Assembly (NCBI GenBank): GCA_001464735.1
Contig: LNDU01000064.1
Coordinates: forward strand, 1 to 51,283
From: Nitrospira sp. Ga0074138
GTDB lineage: Bacteria; Nitrospirota; Nitrospiria; Nitrospirales; Nitrospiraceae
Direction: 5' to 3'
Length of the DNA stretch: 51,283 bases
Shown one piece after another: positions 24,430-32,574 of this stretch (positions within the stretch are counted from its first letter, which is position 1; every line of letters starts with the position of its first letter). Made by a program: the position numbers and the translations under genes. The notes beneath the pieces are model-generated. The model was not told the DNA's origin. It saw nothing but the letters and a program-made list of their open reading frames with translations, and did not search any database.

Positions 24430-25599
24430 CTAGATTCGCTTCATCGTCACCCAGAACACGGCCGCTGCCACCAGCTGTATCCCCGCAATGACGGCGAAGG
24501 CCATGGGATAGCTCAGGTTCGCAATCAAGAGACCGGCCAACAGCGGTCCGCTTGCATGCCCGATGTCCATGATTGTCCCCTGCATCCCCATCCCAGCTCC
24601 GAGCGTCTTGAACTCAGAACTGTCGGCAACAAGCGCTGAGGAGGACGAGGAGACGATCGCTTCACCGAAACCGAACCCAGCGGACAGCAGGAGCAAGACG
24701 GGAAACATCGCTACGTGTGGGATACAGACAAAGGTCCCGGCACAAATAAGTAGGCCAAGGATAATCAGCGGCTGACGGCCGACTCGATCTGAAATCCGTC
24801 CCATAATCGGCTTGGCAAAGAACGACGTGCCGGCTTGGACAGAAAACAACAGACCGACTTCACCAGGGTTCAATCCCGCTGAAACTCCGCACAGCGGCAA
24901 AAACGCCATCAAGGCTCCATTCGCAATCATCTTGGCGGCGTCGGTCATGCTGGTGATCAAGACTTTGTTATTTTTGGCGACAGCGGCAAACCCCTTCCAC
25001 ATTTCGGACAGCACCACCGCCGTCCCCTGTTCCTTCCTCTGCGGTACTGCGACGTCGAGATGAAGGCTATAGAACAACACCATCCCGATGCAGCCAAAGA
25101 TGCCGGCCGTGACAAACGCTGTGTCGAATCCTGCCGCATGAATGAGGTACCCGCCGAGAAAGGGACCCAAGAGAGAGCCGGACTGCGTGCAGGCCGTATA
25201 GGTCCCGAGCGCCGCGCCACGCCGTTCCCGATAGAGTTCCGCCACGGTAGCCAAGGCGCTTGGTGCGAAGATGGCCGTCGCCAACCCGTGCAGAAACCGT
25301 AACGCTGTCAGGGCATCCAAGTCCGTAATGAAGGGATAGAGAAACGGCGGCAGCCCGAACGCCACCACGCCGATCCGGAGCAAGAAGCGCCTTCCGTAGA
25401 TATCGGAGAGCGCACCGGAAGGCAGCTTTAGCAAGACGCCTGTTAAGGTTGAAACGGATACGATCAGACCGATCCGTTCCGGGCTCGCGCCGAGCGATTC
25501 GGCGAACAAGGAGAGCGCGGGCATCCGCACCATGTTGTAGCTGATGAAGCAAAAGATGCCGACCGTGCAAATCAGCACGAAACTGCGGGATGTCGTCAT
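24430..25599 (-). CDS. Major facilitator superfamily transporter
   Basis: A 389-aa protein with about 12 transmembrane helices. The MFS motif A lies in the loop after TM2 (GALSDIYGRRFLLRIG, about 62-77) and repeats in weaker form in the second half (GRISDRVGRQPLIILG). It resembles drug/sugar-type MFS exporters, but the substrate cannot be read. Its start overlaps the stop of the upstream gene (25596-26411) by ATGA. Being between ribD and ribE, it might move a flavin or a related metabolite; this is a guess from position. Confidence 0.85.
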   Translation of the reverse strand: MTTSRSFVLICTVGIFCFISYNMVRMPALSLFAESLGASPERIGLIVSVSTLTGVLLKLPSGALSDIYGRRFLLRIGVVAFGLPPFLYPFITDLDALTALRFLHGLATAIFAPSALATVAELYRERRGAALGTYTACTQSGSLLGPFLGGYLIHAAGFDTAFVTAGIFGCIGMVLFYSLHLDVAVPQRKEQGTAVVLSEMWKGFAAVAKNNKVLITSMTDAAKMIANGALMAFLPLCGVSAGLNPGEVGLLFSVQAGTSFFAKPIMGRISDRVGRQPLIILGLLICAGTFVCIPHVAMFPVLLLLSAGFGFGEAIVSSSSSALVADSSEFKTLGAGMGMQGTIMDIGHASGPLLAGLLIANLSYPMAFAVIAGIQLVAAAVFWVTMKRI

Positions 25600-26411
25600 G
25601 GGAAGGATCTGTTCTGTGGAAGCACCTTGTCACTGTCTGGGTCGGTGCTCAGCGCATCTTTCAGAAAGGCCACCTGCGCTTCGGGTAACGACGGTGGCTT
25701 CGCTGCTTGAGATAACACCCGTTGAGGATCCTGCCTCATCGCAATACCCAATCGATTGACGGTCTCTACTCCCCTTTGCAATCTGCTTGTGACAATCTTC
25801 TCGACCAGTGGATGGAGAAGAGACACCACCCCAGCGAGAAACCAATTATCCAATTTGGTATAGGCAACCAAGGTACTGTCCGTCGCTTCATTGCCGCTCG
25901 CATCTCGCATCACACTGATCCTGAGAAAGACGACCGCTTTTCCCGTCACATGAGGAAGCAATCGGCTTTCATGAGTCCCCTCAAGAAAGTAGATACGCGA
26001 CGCGGGATCTTCGTACACCAGCTCAACAATCCCTTTCGTCCCATCGCCGTCATTGCCCCAGAATCGGCCGGGGCCTCGTGACTCCGACTCGTACCGGCCG
26101 AGATTGAGTCGCCGGATCAACGCAGCGGTAAATGGAGGGTGATCCAGGAGATGGTGATATATCGATTCAGATAAGGCGGCTCGAATAGGCCCTATTTTGC
26201 TCTCCGTCGTATGGCCCTGAACAATGGGTTGTAGCCTGCAGGTCCAGACCGGATCCACTCGTTCAACAGGAAATGTCAGCCCAGCATGATCACGCAATAG
26301 GGAACACAATTCGGTCCTCCCCTGCTCAGGAGAGAGGCACAGTCCCACTCCGAGTCCAGCGATGACTATTCCGACTATGTGTCGTTGTGTGACTCGCCAA
26401 GCAGAGCTCAT
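25596..26411 (-). CDS. Exported protein of unknown function
   Basis: A 271-aa protein. The N-terminus has a basic start and a hydrophobic stretch (HIVGIVIAGLGVGLCLS, about 11-27), so it is probably exported or anchored. The rest has alternating strands and helices (KGIVELVYEDPASRIYFLEG, GKAVVFLRISVMRDASG, STLVAYTKLDNWFLAGVVSL), a pattern seen in START/SRPBCC-like lipid-binding folds, and a C-terminal helix (EKIVTSRLQRGVETVNRLG). I do not recognise a named family. It is coupled by ATGA to the esterase upstream and the MFS gene downstream. Confidence 0.6.
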   Translation of the reverse strand: MSSAWRVTQRHIVGIVIAGLGVGLCLSPEQGRTELCSLLRDHAGLTFPVERVDPVWTCRLQPIVQGHTTESKIGPIRAALSESIYHHLLDHPPFTAALIRRLNLGRYESESRGPGRFWGNDGDGTKGIVELVYEDPASRIYFLEGTHESRLLPHVTGKAVVFLRISVMRDASGNEATDSTLVAYTKLDNWFLAGVVSLLHPLVEKIVTSRLQRGVETVNRLGIAMRQDPQRVLSQAAKPPSLPEAQVAFLKDALSTDPDSDKVLPQNRSFP

Positions 26412-27697
26412 GGGGTGAGCTTTTCAACGGCTATGGTGAGATGGACGGGAAAAAGCTGCTGAGGATCCTTTCGTAGCCTGGCCTGCCGTAATAACGTTTC
26501 AACCAACGGCGACACAACCCCACTGAATGAAAGACGCCCATTGGTGACAACCGTGAGCGGCTTGGAAAAGTCGATGAGTTGATTATTCAAGAACAGGCTG
26601 TACCGTTGGACCCGATCAGTAGTTACCTCAATCCGATTGGTTTCTACGATCGATGCGTCTACCTTGGCATATTCCCGACGCTTAATTCGTTCATCTCGCT
26701 TGTCGACCAAGTCCTGCGAGAACGCTGCGATTGGGTCAGTCGAGTCGATCCGAATCCAGCTGAACGATTGAAAGTGGCTGGCATCACGCACGACGGTCAG
26801 CCGGGCAGGTAACGACTCGCGGCGCTGGCTATCGAACCAGGCGATCAGATCGGGCAGCTCTTCTTTCGGAAAATAGTGACCTCCTGCGATGGGATGCTCG
26901 CGCTGATGTTCGCGGTACACATGCGGATAGCCGAGTGTCACCAACTCTTGGACGATCGACCGGCTCAGCCTGACAGGCATCACCTGATCTTTCGCTCCAT
27001 GGATGATATACACAGGCGTATTGCGAAGATTCCCCAAGAACGGCAGTACCACATCATCCAATCCGCTGGCCATTGGTGCGAGGCCGGCAAACAGCGGCGC
27101 ATGATGCATCCCGATCAGCCACGCTCCGATCCCTCCGTTCGACATGCCTGTGAGAAAGATCCGATTCGGATCGATATGGTACTGCCGTCTGACTTCCCGG
27201 ATCGTTTCCAAGACCAACTCCTCGGCAGGCCTGGTAAACCACGCACCCGACGGATAGGTCGGGCAGGCCAATAGATAGCCCTCGCCCAACCGCGCTCGCC
27301 ACCGCTCCAAATACTCTTCACCAGTAAAACCATATCCATGCAGACACACAATGAGGGCATAGCTCTTCGAAGTCTGATACGACGCGGGGATGGACAAAGA
27401 CAACGGGTAGGTACGCCCATGAACGATGATCTGTTCACGAGGAAGAATCTCGACGGGTTGACGTGGGTACGCTCCTTCCCTCCCTATGATCTGAGAAACC
27501 ACTTCAACTGATGCCTTTTCATCAGACAGAATAACCTGCAAAAGACGTTCAGCTTCGTTCGCCTCGCCCGTATCAAGAAATCGATAGACGAGTGAAGCAA
27601 GACCCTCGCCTGGCTGAACCGACGATTCTGCACAGCTGATCTCAAAATGGCCTAACAAGGACGCCGACAGGATGATACTCCAGAGCCAAAGAATCAC
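26408..27697 (-). CDS. Exported alpha/beta-hydrolase (esterase/PHB-depolymerase-like)
   Basis: A 429-aa protein with a signal peptide (hydrophobic 4-20). The hydrolase core runs from about 90 to 300: oxyanion-hole HGYG (120-123), nucleophile elbow GMSNGG with Ser186, acid Asp in YIIHGAKDQVMPV, and His in HPIAGGHYF. The layout matches secreted phospholipase/carboxylesterase and polyhydroxybutyrate-depolymerase-like enzymes. The last about 125 residues (AKVDASIVETNRIEV, FLNNQLIDFSKPLTVVTNGR) form a beta-rich C-terminal domain. It acts outside the cytoplasm, probably on an ester or peptide bond. It is coupled to ribD upstream by ATGA. Substrate unknown. Confidence 0.72.
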   Translation of the reverse strand: MILWLWSIILSASLLGHFEISCAESSVQPGEGLASLVYRFLDTGEANEAERLLQVILSDEKASVEVVSQIIGREGAYPRQPVEILPREQIIVHGRTYPLSLSIPASYQTSKSYALIVCLHGYGFTGEEYLERWRARLGEGYLLACPTYPSGAWFTRPAEELVLETIREVRRQYHIDPNRIFLTGMSNGGIGAWLIGMHHAPLFAGLAPMASGLDDVVLPFLGNLRNTPVYIIHGAKDQVMPVRLSRSIVQELVTLGYPHVYREHQREHPIAGGHYFPKEELPDLIAWFDSQRRESLPARLTVVRDASHFQSFSWIRIDSTDPIAAFSQDLVDKRDERIKRREYAKVDASIVETNRIEVTTDRVQRYSLFLNNQLIDFSKPLTVVTNGRLSFSGVVSPLVETLLRQARLRKDPQQLFPVHLTIAVEKLTP

Positions 27698-28812
27698 AAA
27701 TCTCCCTCCACCACAACATCATGACCGACGGACCTGGTCACGACATGCCGTAACTTAATCGCACCGGCAAGCCGTGCTGGACTCGCCCCTCCAATCACTC
27801 CCTTGGCATTTTGACCACCCAGTAGCAGCGGCGCCATATAGAGGCGAACGTGATCAACCAGCTTTGCCTTCAGCATCGCCGCATTAACCTCGCTCCCCCC
27901 CTCCACAAGGAGGGAAATAATTCCGCGCCGACCAAGCTCCCTAAGCAGAGCGGACAATGAAACACGGCCCTGCAGAGCGGGCAACGTGAGAATCTCTATG
28001 CCTTTCTTTTGCAGGGTCGATCGTCGAGCTGCTGGAGCTGCAGCCGTTGTGACAATGATCGTCTTAGCCTTGTGCTGTTGTGCCAGGACCTCTGCCTTGA
28101 GGGGAGTACGCAAGCGACTATCGACCACAATGCGAAGAGGCTGCTGCAATGCTAGTTTTTCGAGTCGCGGTCCCGTTCTCGCAGTCAACGAGGGATTGTC
28201 AGCCAGAACTGTTCCGAATCCGATCAAAACGGCGTCCACATGACCGCGAAGTTGATGGACTTCTCTCCTGGACGACTCTCCGGTAATCCATTGAGATTCG
28301 CCAGATGCTGTCGCGAGCTGTCCATCAAGCGTCATTCCCGCCTTGAGTGTCACATAGGGACGGCCCGTTTTCAGCCAATGGCAGTAGGCTTTGTTGAGTT
28401 CCTCCGCCTCTCTCTGAGCAACCCCAACCGTGACCGAGAGTCCGGCCTGTCGAAGCGCTGCAGCTCCTTTTCCCTTTACTAATGGATTCGGATCCTGCAT
28501 CGCCATCACCACACGGCGGACACCAGAGCAAAGAATTTCAGGGACACAAGGGGGAGTACGTTTTTTGAGATGGCAGCACGGCTCCAGCGTCACATAGAGC
28601 GTGCCGCCTCGAGCCTGCTTCGCTGCCTGCCGGAGTGCGAGAATTTCTGCGTGAGGAGTTCCGGGTCGCAGGTGAAACCCCTGCCCGATGATTCTGCCTT
28701 GACGAACCACGACGGCTCCAACCATCGGATTCGGACTTGTCGTTCCCTGGCCCTTCGCCGCGAGACGAAGCGCCAGGGTCATATAGTGAAGATCTCGGGT
28801 GCGGTCCGTCAC
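27694..28812 (-). CDS. ribD: Bifunctional riboflavin biosynthesis deaminase/reductase RibD
   Basis: A 372-aa bifunctional enzyme. The N-terminal deaminase (about 1-145) has the zinc site HAE (PHAEILAL) and PCCH...PPC. The C-terminal reductase (about 150-372) has YVTLKAGMTLDGQLAT, SRREVHQLRGHVDAVLIGF and LLVEGGSEVNAAM, the NADPH and substrate sites. Together they do the two steps from the pyrimidine released by GTP cyclohydrolase II to the ribitylamino-uracil precursor. It overlaps the ppdK stop by ATGA, so riboflavin synthesis is tied to ppdK transcription. No FMN riboswitch is visible in this operon. Identification is firm. Confidence 0.93.
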   Translation of the reverse strand: MTDRTRDLHYMTLALRLAAKGQGTTSPNPMVGAVVVRQGRIIGQGFHLRPGTPHAEILALRQAAKQARGGTLYVTLEPCCHLKKRTPPCVPEILCSGVRRVVMAMQDPNPLVKGKGAAALRQAGLSVTVGVAQREAEELNKAYCHWLKTGRPYVTLKAGMTLDGQLATASGESQWITGESSRREVHQLRGHVDAVLIGFGTVLADNPSLTARTGPRLEKLALQQPLRIVVDSRLRTPLKAEVLAQQHKAKTIIVTTAAAPAARRSTLQKKGIEILTLPALQGRVSLSALLRELGRRGIISLLVEGGSEVNAAMLKAKLVDHVRLYMAPLLLGGQNAKGVIGGASPARLAGAIKLRHVVTRSVGHDVVVEGDL

Positions 28813-31643
28813 CGTTTCTTGCGGCTGCCTGAAGGCGTCTTGGGGCCTGGCTTGGTCCGCTTCAAAGACTTTGATACCTTGGCGGATTTCACCGTCTTGA
28901 CACGCGCCATCACGGCTTTCTTGGGTGCTGCTGGTGGTTTGGCGTCTGCTTCAGCAATCGCCGCCTGTGCCGCCGCCAGCCGCGCAATGGCCACACGGTA
29001 GGGCGAACAACTCACATAATCCAACCCGAGCTGATGGCAAAACTCGACGGACCGTGGATCACCACCGTGTTCGCCGCAGATGCCGAGCTTGATCCCCGGC
29101 CGTGACGTCCGCCCCCCTGCGATGGCCGTCTTCATCAACGACCCCACACCTTCCCGGTCGAGTGTGGCGAACGGATCCGCGTCCATGATCTTCACCGTTC
29201 GATAGTGGTCGATGAACTTCGCGGCGTCATCGCGTGAAAATCCGAAGGTCGTCTGGGTTAGGTCATTCGTCCCGAAGGAGAAGAACTCGGCCTCCTCGGC
29301 AATCCGTTCGGCGGTCACCGCCGCGCGCGGCAATTCGATCATCGTCCCGACGAGATACGAGAGCTTCACATTGTAGCGCTTCATGGTCTCTGTCGCGACT
29401 TCTCGGATGAGATCCTTCTGCGACTTCATTTCCTCCACCATGCCCACCAGCGGAATCATGATCTCCGGGACGATCTTCTTGCCCTCCTTCGCCAGCTCGC
29501 AAGCCGCCTCGATAATAGCGCGCGCCTGCATACGCGTGATCTCGGGCATCGTAATGCCCAGCCGGCAGCCGCGCAGCCCCAGCATCGGATTGAATTCATG
29601 TAATTCTTCAACGCGCGCAAGCAACCGACGCTGCTCTTCCAGCTTGGCGCCGTCCTCGCCGGTCAACTCAAGCTGGGCGATCTCCACCATCAACTCTTCA
29701 CGCTTCGGCAAAAACTCGTGCAACGGCGGATCGAGCAGGCGAATGGTGACCGGAAACCCCTCCATCTCACGATACAGCCCGATGAAATCCTGCTTCTGCA
29801 GCGGCAACAACTGCTCCAAATACTTTTCCCGATCCGCTTTCGTCCTGGCCAGAATCATCTTCTGCATGATCGAAATACGGTCTTCGGCAAAGAACATATG
29901 TTCCGTGCGGCAGAGCCCGATGCCTTCGGCGCCGAACCCTCTGGCAATCTTGGCCTGGTCCGGCACATCGGCATTCGCGCGCACCTTCATCGTCCGCACA
30001 CTGTCCGCCCATGAGAGGATGGTGGAGAAGAGCTGATATTTTTGTGACCGCTTCGCATCCAGCTTCCCCTGCACCACCTGAATAATCTCGGATTCCATGA
30101 CGGGAATGTCGCCGTCATACACATTCCCGGTCGATCCGTTCACGGACAAATAGTCGCCTTCCCGGAACACTTTCGACCCGATCCGCACCGATTGATTGTC
30201 GATGACTTCGACCGCTTCGCACCCGGCTACGCACACTTTGCCCATCTGTCGTGCCACCACCGCCGCATGGGACGTCATGCCGCCTCGCGCCGTCACAAAC
30301 CCAGACGCGGCGTTCATGCCATGAATATCGTCGGGGCTGGTTTCATCACGAACCAGCACCACCCGCTGCCCCGCCGCCTTCATTTCAACGGCGCGATCCG
30401 GCGTCAAGGCGACCTTCCCGGCCGCCGCTCCAGGTCCGGCCGGCAATCCCTTGCCCAATGGGGTTGACCCCGCCTCAGATTGGGTATCAAAGATCGGATA
30501 GAGGTACTGCGCGAGCTGATCCGGACCGACCCGCTGCACCGCCTCGCGCTTGGTGATCAAGCCTTCATTGACCATCTCGACGGCGATGCGCACAGCGGAA
30601 ATACCGGTGCGTTTTCCGACACGCGTCTGCAACATATAGAGCGTGCCCTCCTGGATCGTAAATTCCAGGTCGAGCATGTCGCGATAATGTTTTTCCAATC
30701 GTTTATAGGTGTGTTCGAGCTCTTTATAGGCGGGAGGCACGGTCCGACCCAACTCCGTGACCGGCAGCGGCGTCCGAATTCCGGCGACCACGTCCTCGCC
30801 TTGCGCGTTCATCAAACACTCGCCGAAGAACTTCCGCTCACCCGTATTGGGGTCGCGCGTGAAGGCCACCCCGGTGCCGCTGGTGTCGCCCATGTTCCCG
30901 AACACCATGGCCACAACGTTGATCGCCGTCCCCCAGTGATCCGGGATACCGTTCAGCCGGCGGTAGGTGATCGCGCGCGCGCCATTCCAGGATAAAAACA
31001 CCGCGTCGATCGCCAGCTTCAACTGCACATTCGGATCATCAGGGAAGGCATTGCCCGTTTCTTCCTTGACCAAAGATTTGAACCGCTCCACGAGATCGCG
31101 CAGCGCGCGCGCATCAAGCTGCGTCTCGTGCTTCACGCCCATTTCTTCTTTCTTAAGATTCAGAATCGCTTCGAAGTGTTCGCGTGGCACACCCATCACG
31201 ATACTGCCGAACATCGCCACAAATCGTCGATAGCTATCCTGAGCGAACCGGTCATTTCTGGTCTTGACTGCTAACCCTTCGACGGTCTTCGTGGTGAGAC
31301 CGACATTCAGTACCGTGTCCATCATGCCCGGCATCGAGGCACGAGCCCCAGATCGGACCGAAACCAGCAGCGGCCGTTCAGGATTCCCAAACCCCATTCC
31401 CATTGAGCGTTCGACACGTTTGAGCGCCTGCATGGTGGCGTCCCACATGCCAGGTGGATACTTCTTACCGATTTTGTAATATTCGACGCAGGCTTCTGTC
31501 GAAATCGTAAACCCGGGTGGGACTGAGATCCCCAAATTGGTCATCTCGGCCAATCCTGCGCCCTTTCCCCCCAGCAGCTCCTTCATGTTCGAGGTACCCT
31601 CGGCCTTGCCATCGCCAAAATAGTAGACGTATTTTTTTGCCAC
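28809..31643 (-). CDS. ppdK: Pyruvate, phosphate dikinase
   Basis: A 944-aa enzyme interconverting pyruvate, ATP and Pi with PEP, AMP and PPi. The order is ATP-grasp domain, phosphohistidine domain with the motif GGMTSHAAVVARQMG, and PEP/pyruvate TIM barrel ending LGICGEHGGDP (catalytic Cys) and CSPYRVAIARLAAAQA. The GTG at 31643 is chosen since GAGAAGGAGAAGTCAC precedes it and the protein then begins MAKKYVYYFG as in the family; a longer in-frame start to 31694 would lie in the palindromic repeat. After the normal end an extra tail of about 45 residues is rich in Lys and Pro (KTVKSAKVSKSLKRTK). It leads a long operon with ribD. In an autotroph it would feed PEP for gluconeogenesis. Confidence 0.95.
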   Translation of the reverse strand: MAKKYVYYFGDGKAEGTSNMKELLGGKGAGLAEMTNLGISVPPGFTISTEACVEYYKIGKKYPPGMWDATMQALKRVERSMGMGFGNPERPLLVSVRSGARASMPGMMDTVLNVGLTTKTVEGLAVKTRNDRFAQDSYRRFVAMFGSIVMGVPREHFEAILNLKKEEMGVKHETQLDARALRDLVERFKSLVKEETGNAFPDDPNVQLKLAIDAVFLSWNGARAITYRRLNGIPDHWGTAINVVAMVFGNMGDTSGTGVAFTRDPNTGERKFFGECLMNAQGEDVVAGIRTPLPVTELGRTVPPAYKELEHTYKRLEKHYRDMLDLEFTIQEGTLYMLQTRVGKRTGISAVRIAVEMVNEGLITKREAVQRVGPDQLAQYLYPIFDTQSEAGSTPLGKGLPAGPGAAAGKVALTPDRAVEMKAAGQRVVLVRDETSPDDIHGMNAASGFVTARGGMTSHAAVVARQMGKVCVAGCEAVEVIDNQSVRIGSKVFREGDYLSVNGSTGNVYDGDIPVMESEIIQVVQGKLDAKRSQKYQLFSTILSWADSVRTMKVRANADVPDQAKIARGFGAEGIGLCRTEHMFFAEDRISIMQKMILARTKADREKYLEQLLPLQKQDFIGLYREMEGFPVTIRLLDPPLHEFLPKREELMVEIAQLELTGEDGAKLEEQRRLLARVEELHEFNPMLGLRGCRLGITMPEITRMQARAIIEAACELAKEGKKIVPEIMIPLVGMVEEMKSQKDLIREVATETMKRYNVKLSYLVGTMIELPRAAVTAERIAEEAEFFSFGTNDLTQTTFGFSRDDAAKFIDHYRTVKIMDADPFATLDREGVGSLMKTAIAGGRTSRPGIKLGICGEHGGDPRSVEFCHQLGLDYVSCSPYRVAIARLAAAQAAIAEADAKPPAAPKKAVMARVKTVKSAKVSKSLKRTKPGPKTPSGSRKKR

Positions 31644-31662
31644 GTGACTTCTCCTTCTCGCA

Positions 31663-31790
31663 GGATGCTCAAAAAGTCCGCCAGCGGCGTTCACGCATCA
31701 CTCAGCGACTCAACGTACCGAAACGTACGCCTCCGCCGCTTCGCTCGCTGTGACCTTGCTGGACAGCCTTTTTGAGCATCCTGAAGTTAT
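31663..31790. repeat. Dispersed palindromic intergenic repeat, copy B
   Basis: It opens with GGATGCTCAAAAAG and closes with CTTTTTGAGCATCC then TGAAGTTAT, almost a perfect inverted repeat at the ends. The core is CAACGTACCGAAACGTACG followed by CCGCTTCGCTCGCTG. It begins only 20 bp upstream of the ppdK start, so it lies in the ppdK leader or promoter region. Shares layout with copies A and C. Confidence 0.8.
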
Positions 31791-31872
31791 CTGGCGTTAA
31801 CACCGCACGGAAACTCCGGCCAAGTTGCCAACATCAACCAAGTTCTCCGCAGCCTCCTAGAAAAAGTGCGTA

Positions 31873-32370
31873 TCAATGACCGGGCGACGCACGACGACCG
31901 CCGGTTGATTCCAGACGGAGCCGATAGCGATTCACCAAGAACCACTTCGCCCATACGCCACCGATGATAATAGCGGCGACAAACAGCATCAGCATCAATA
32001 ACCGGTAGTCCGCCTGAACACCTCGATCGACGTAGTATTGCCCGTCAGGCCCCTTTTTGAGCTTCGTATCGGGCTGAATATAATGGGTCATTCCACTCGG
32101 ATCAGAGAGATTCAGCCATTCCGAACAGAGTCGAACAGGTTCACTCGCTCCAGGCAATGATTGCCACGTAAGTCGAAGACACACATCCTGCTTCGCGTTG
32201 AAGAAATCGGGCGTCTTCACCAAGTCGTCCAGATTAATGCCGCTGAGCGCAAACCCGCCGAGAAGAATGGCATTGCAGAGCACCATCAGGACCAGCGAGA
32301 CGGCAAGAGAAAATCGTCGGATCTTGTCCGCCCGACGGCACTCGTCCGTCATCGGCTGATCCATGACCAC
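31873..32370 (-). CDS. Two-TM membrane protein of unknown function
   Basis: A 165-aa protein with a transmembrane helix at about 20-42 (SLAVSLVLMVLCNAILLGGF) and a second at about 124-145 (LLMLMLFVAAIIIGGVWAKW). Between them is a periplasmic domain of about 80 residues with two Cys (DVCLRL, VRLCSEW) that could form a disulfide. The C-terminus is short and basic. It is flanked on both sides by copies of the same palindromic repeat, so it is a single-gene unit. Internal ATG codons at residues 3 and 7 are alternative starts. I do not recognise the family. Confidence 0.65.
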   Translation of the reverse strand: MVMDQPMTDECRRADKIRRFSLAVSLVLMVLCNAILLGGFALSGINLDDLVKTPDFFNAKQDVCLRLTWQSLPGASEPVRLCSEWLNLSDPSGMTHYIQPDTKLKKGPDGQYYVDRGVQADYRLLMLMLFVAAIIIGGVWAKWFLVNRYRLRLESTGGRRASPGH

Positions 32371-32395
32371 TCCCGTTTTTTCCGATCCTCGCTAC

Positions 32396-32521
32396 CAGGC
32401 TGTTGAAAAAGACCCCCCGCTTCGTTCTCACGTCGCTCAGAGGCTCAACGTACGAGACAAAGTACGCTTCGCCTCTTCGCTCGCTGCGGCCTCGCTGGAA
32501 GCCCTTTTTGAACAGCCTGCA
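32396..32521. repeat. Dispersed palindromic intergenic repeat, copy C
   Basis: It opens with CAGGCTGTTGAAAAAG and closes with CTTTTTGAACAGCCTGC, an inverted repeat of about 16 bp. The core is CTCAACGTACGAGACAAAGTACG, then CTCTTCGCTCGCTGCGGC. It lies between the glyS stop (32575) and the start of the small membrane-protein gene (32370). The ends differ from copies A and B, but the core is the same, including base changes that keep the pairing. Confidence 0.8.
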
Positions 32522-32574
32522 GGAGCTTGTGAGATCGTCTTTCCCTGCTGAGGCAATTCGTTGTTCGGTTCGAC

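Noticed and set aside
28600..31700. FMN riboswitch for the riboflavin genes
   Set aside because: No conserved RFN-type sequence or helix set could be recognised upstream of ppdK or ribD, and the rib genes are internal to the operon.
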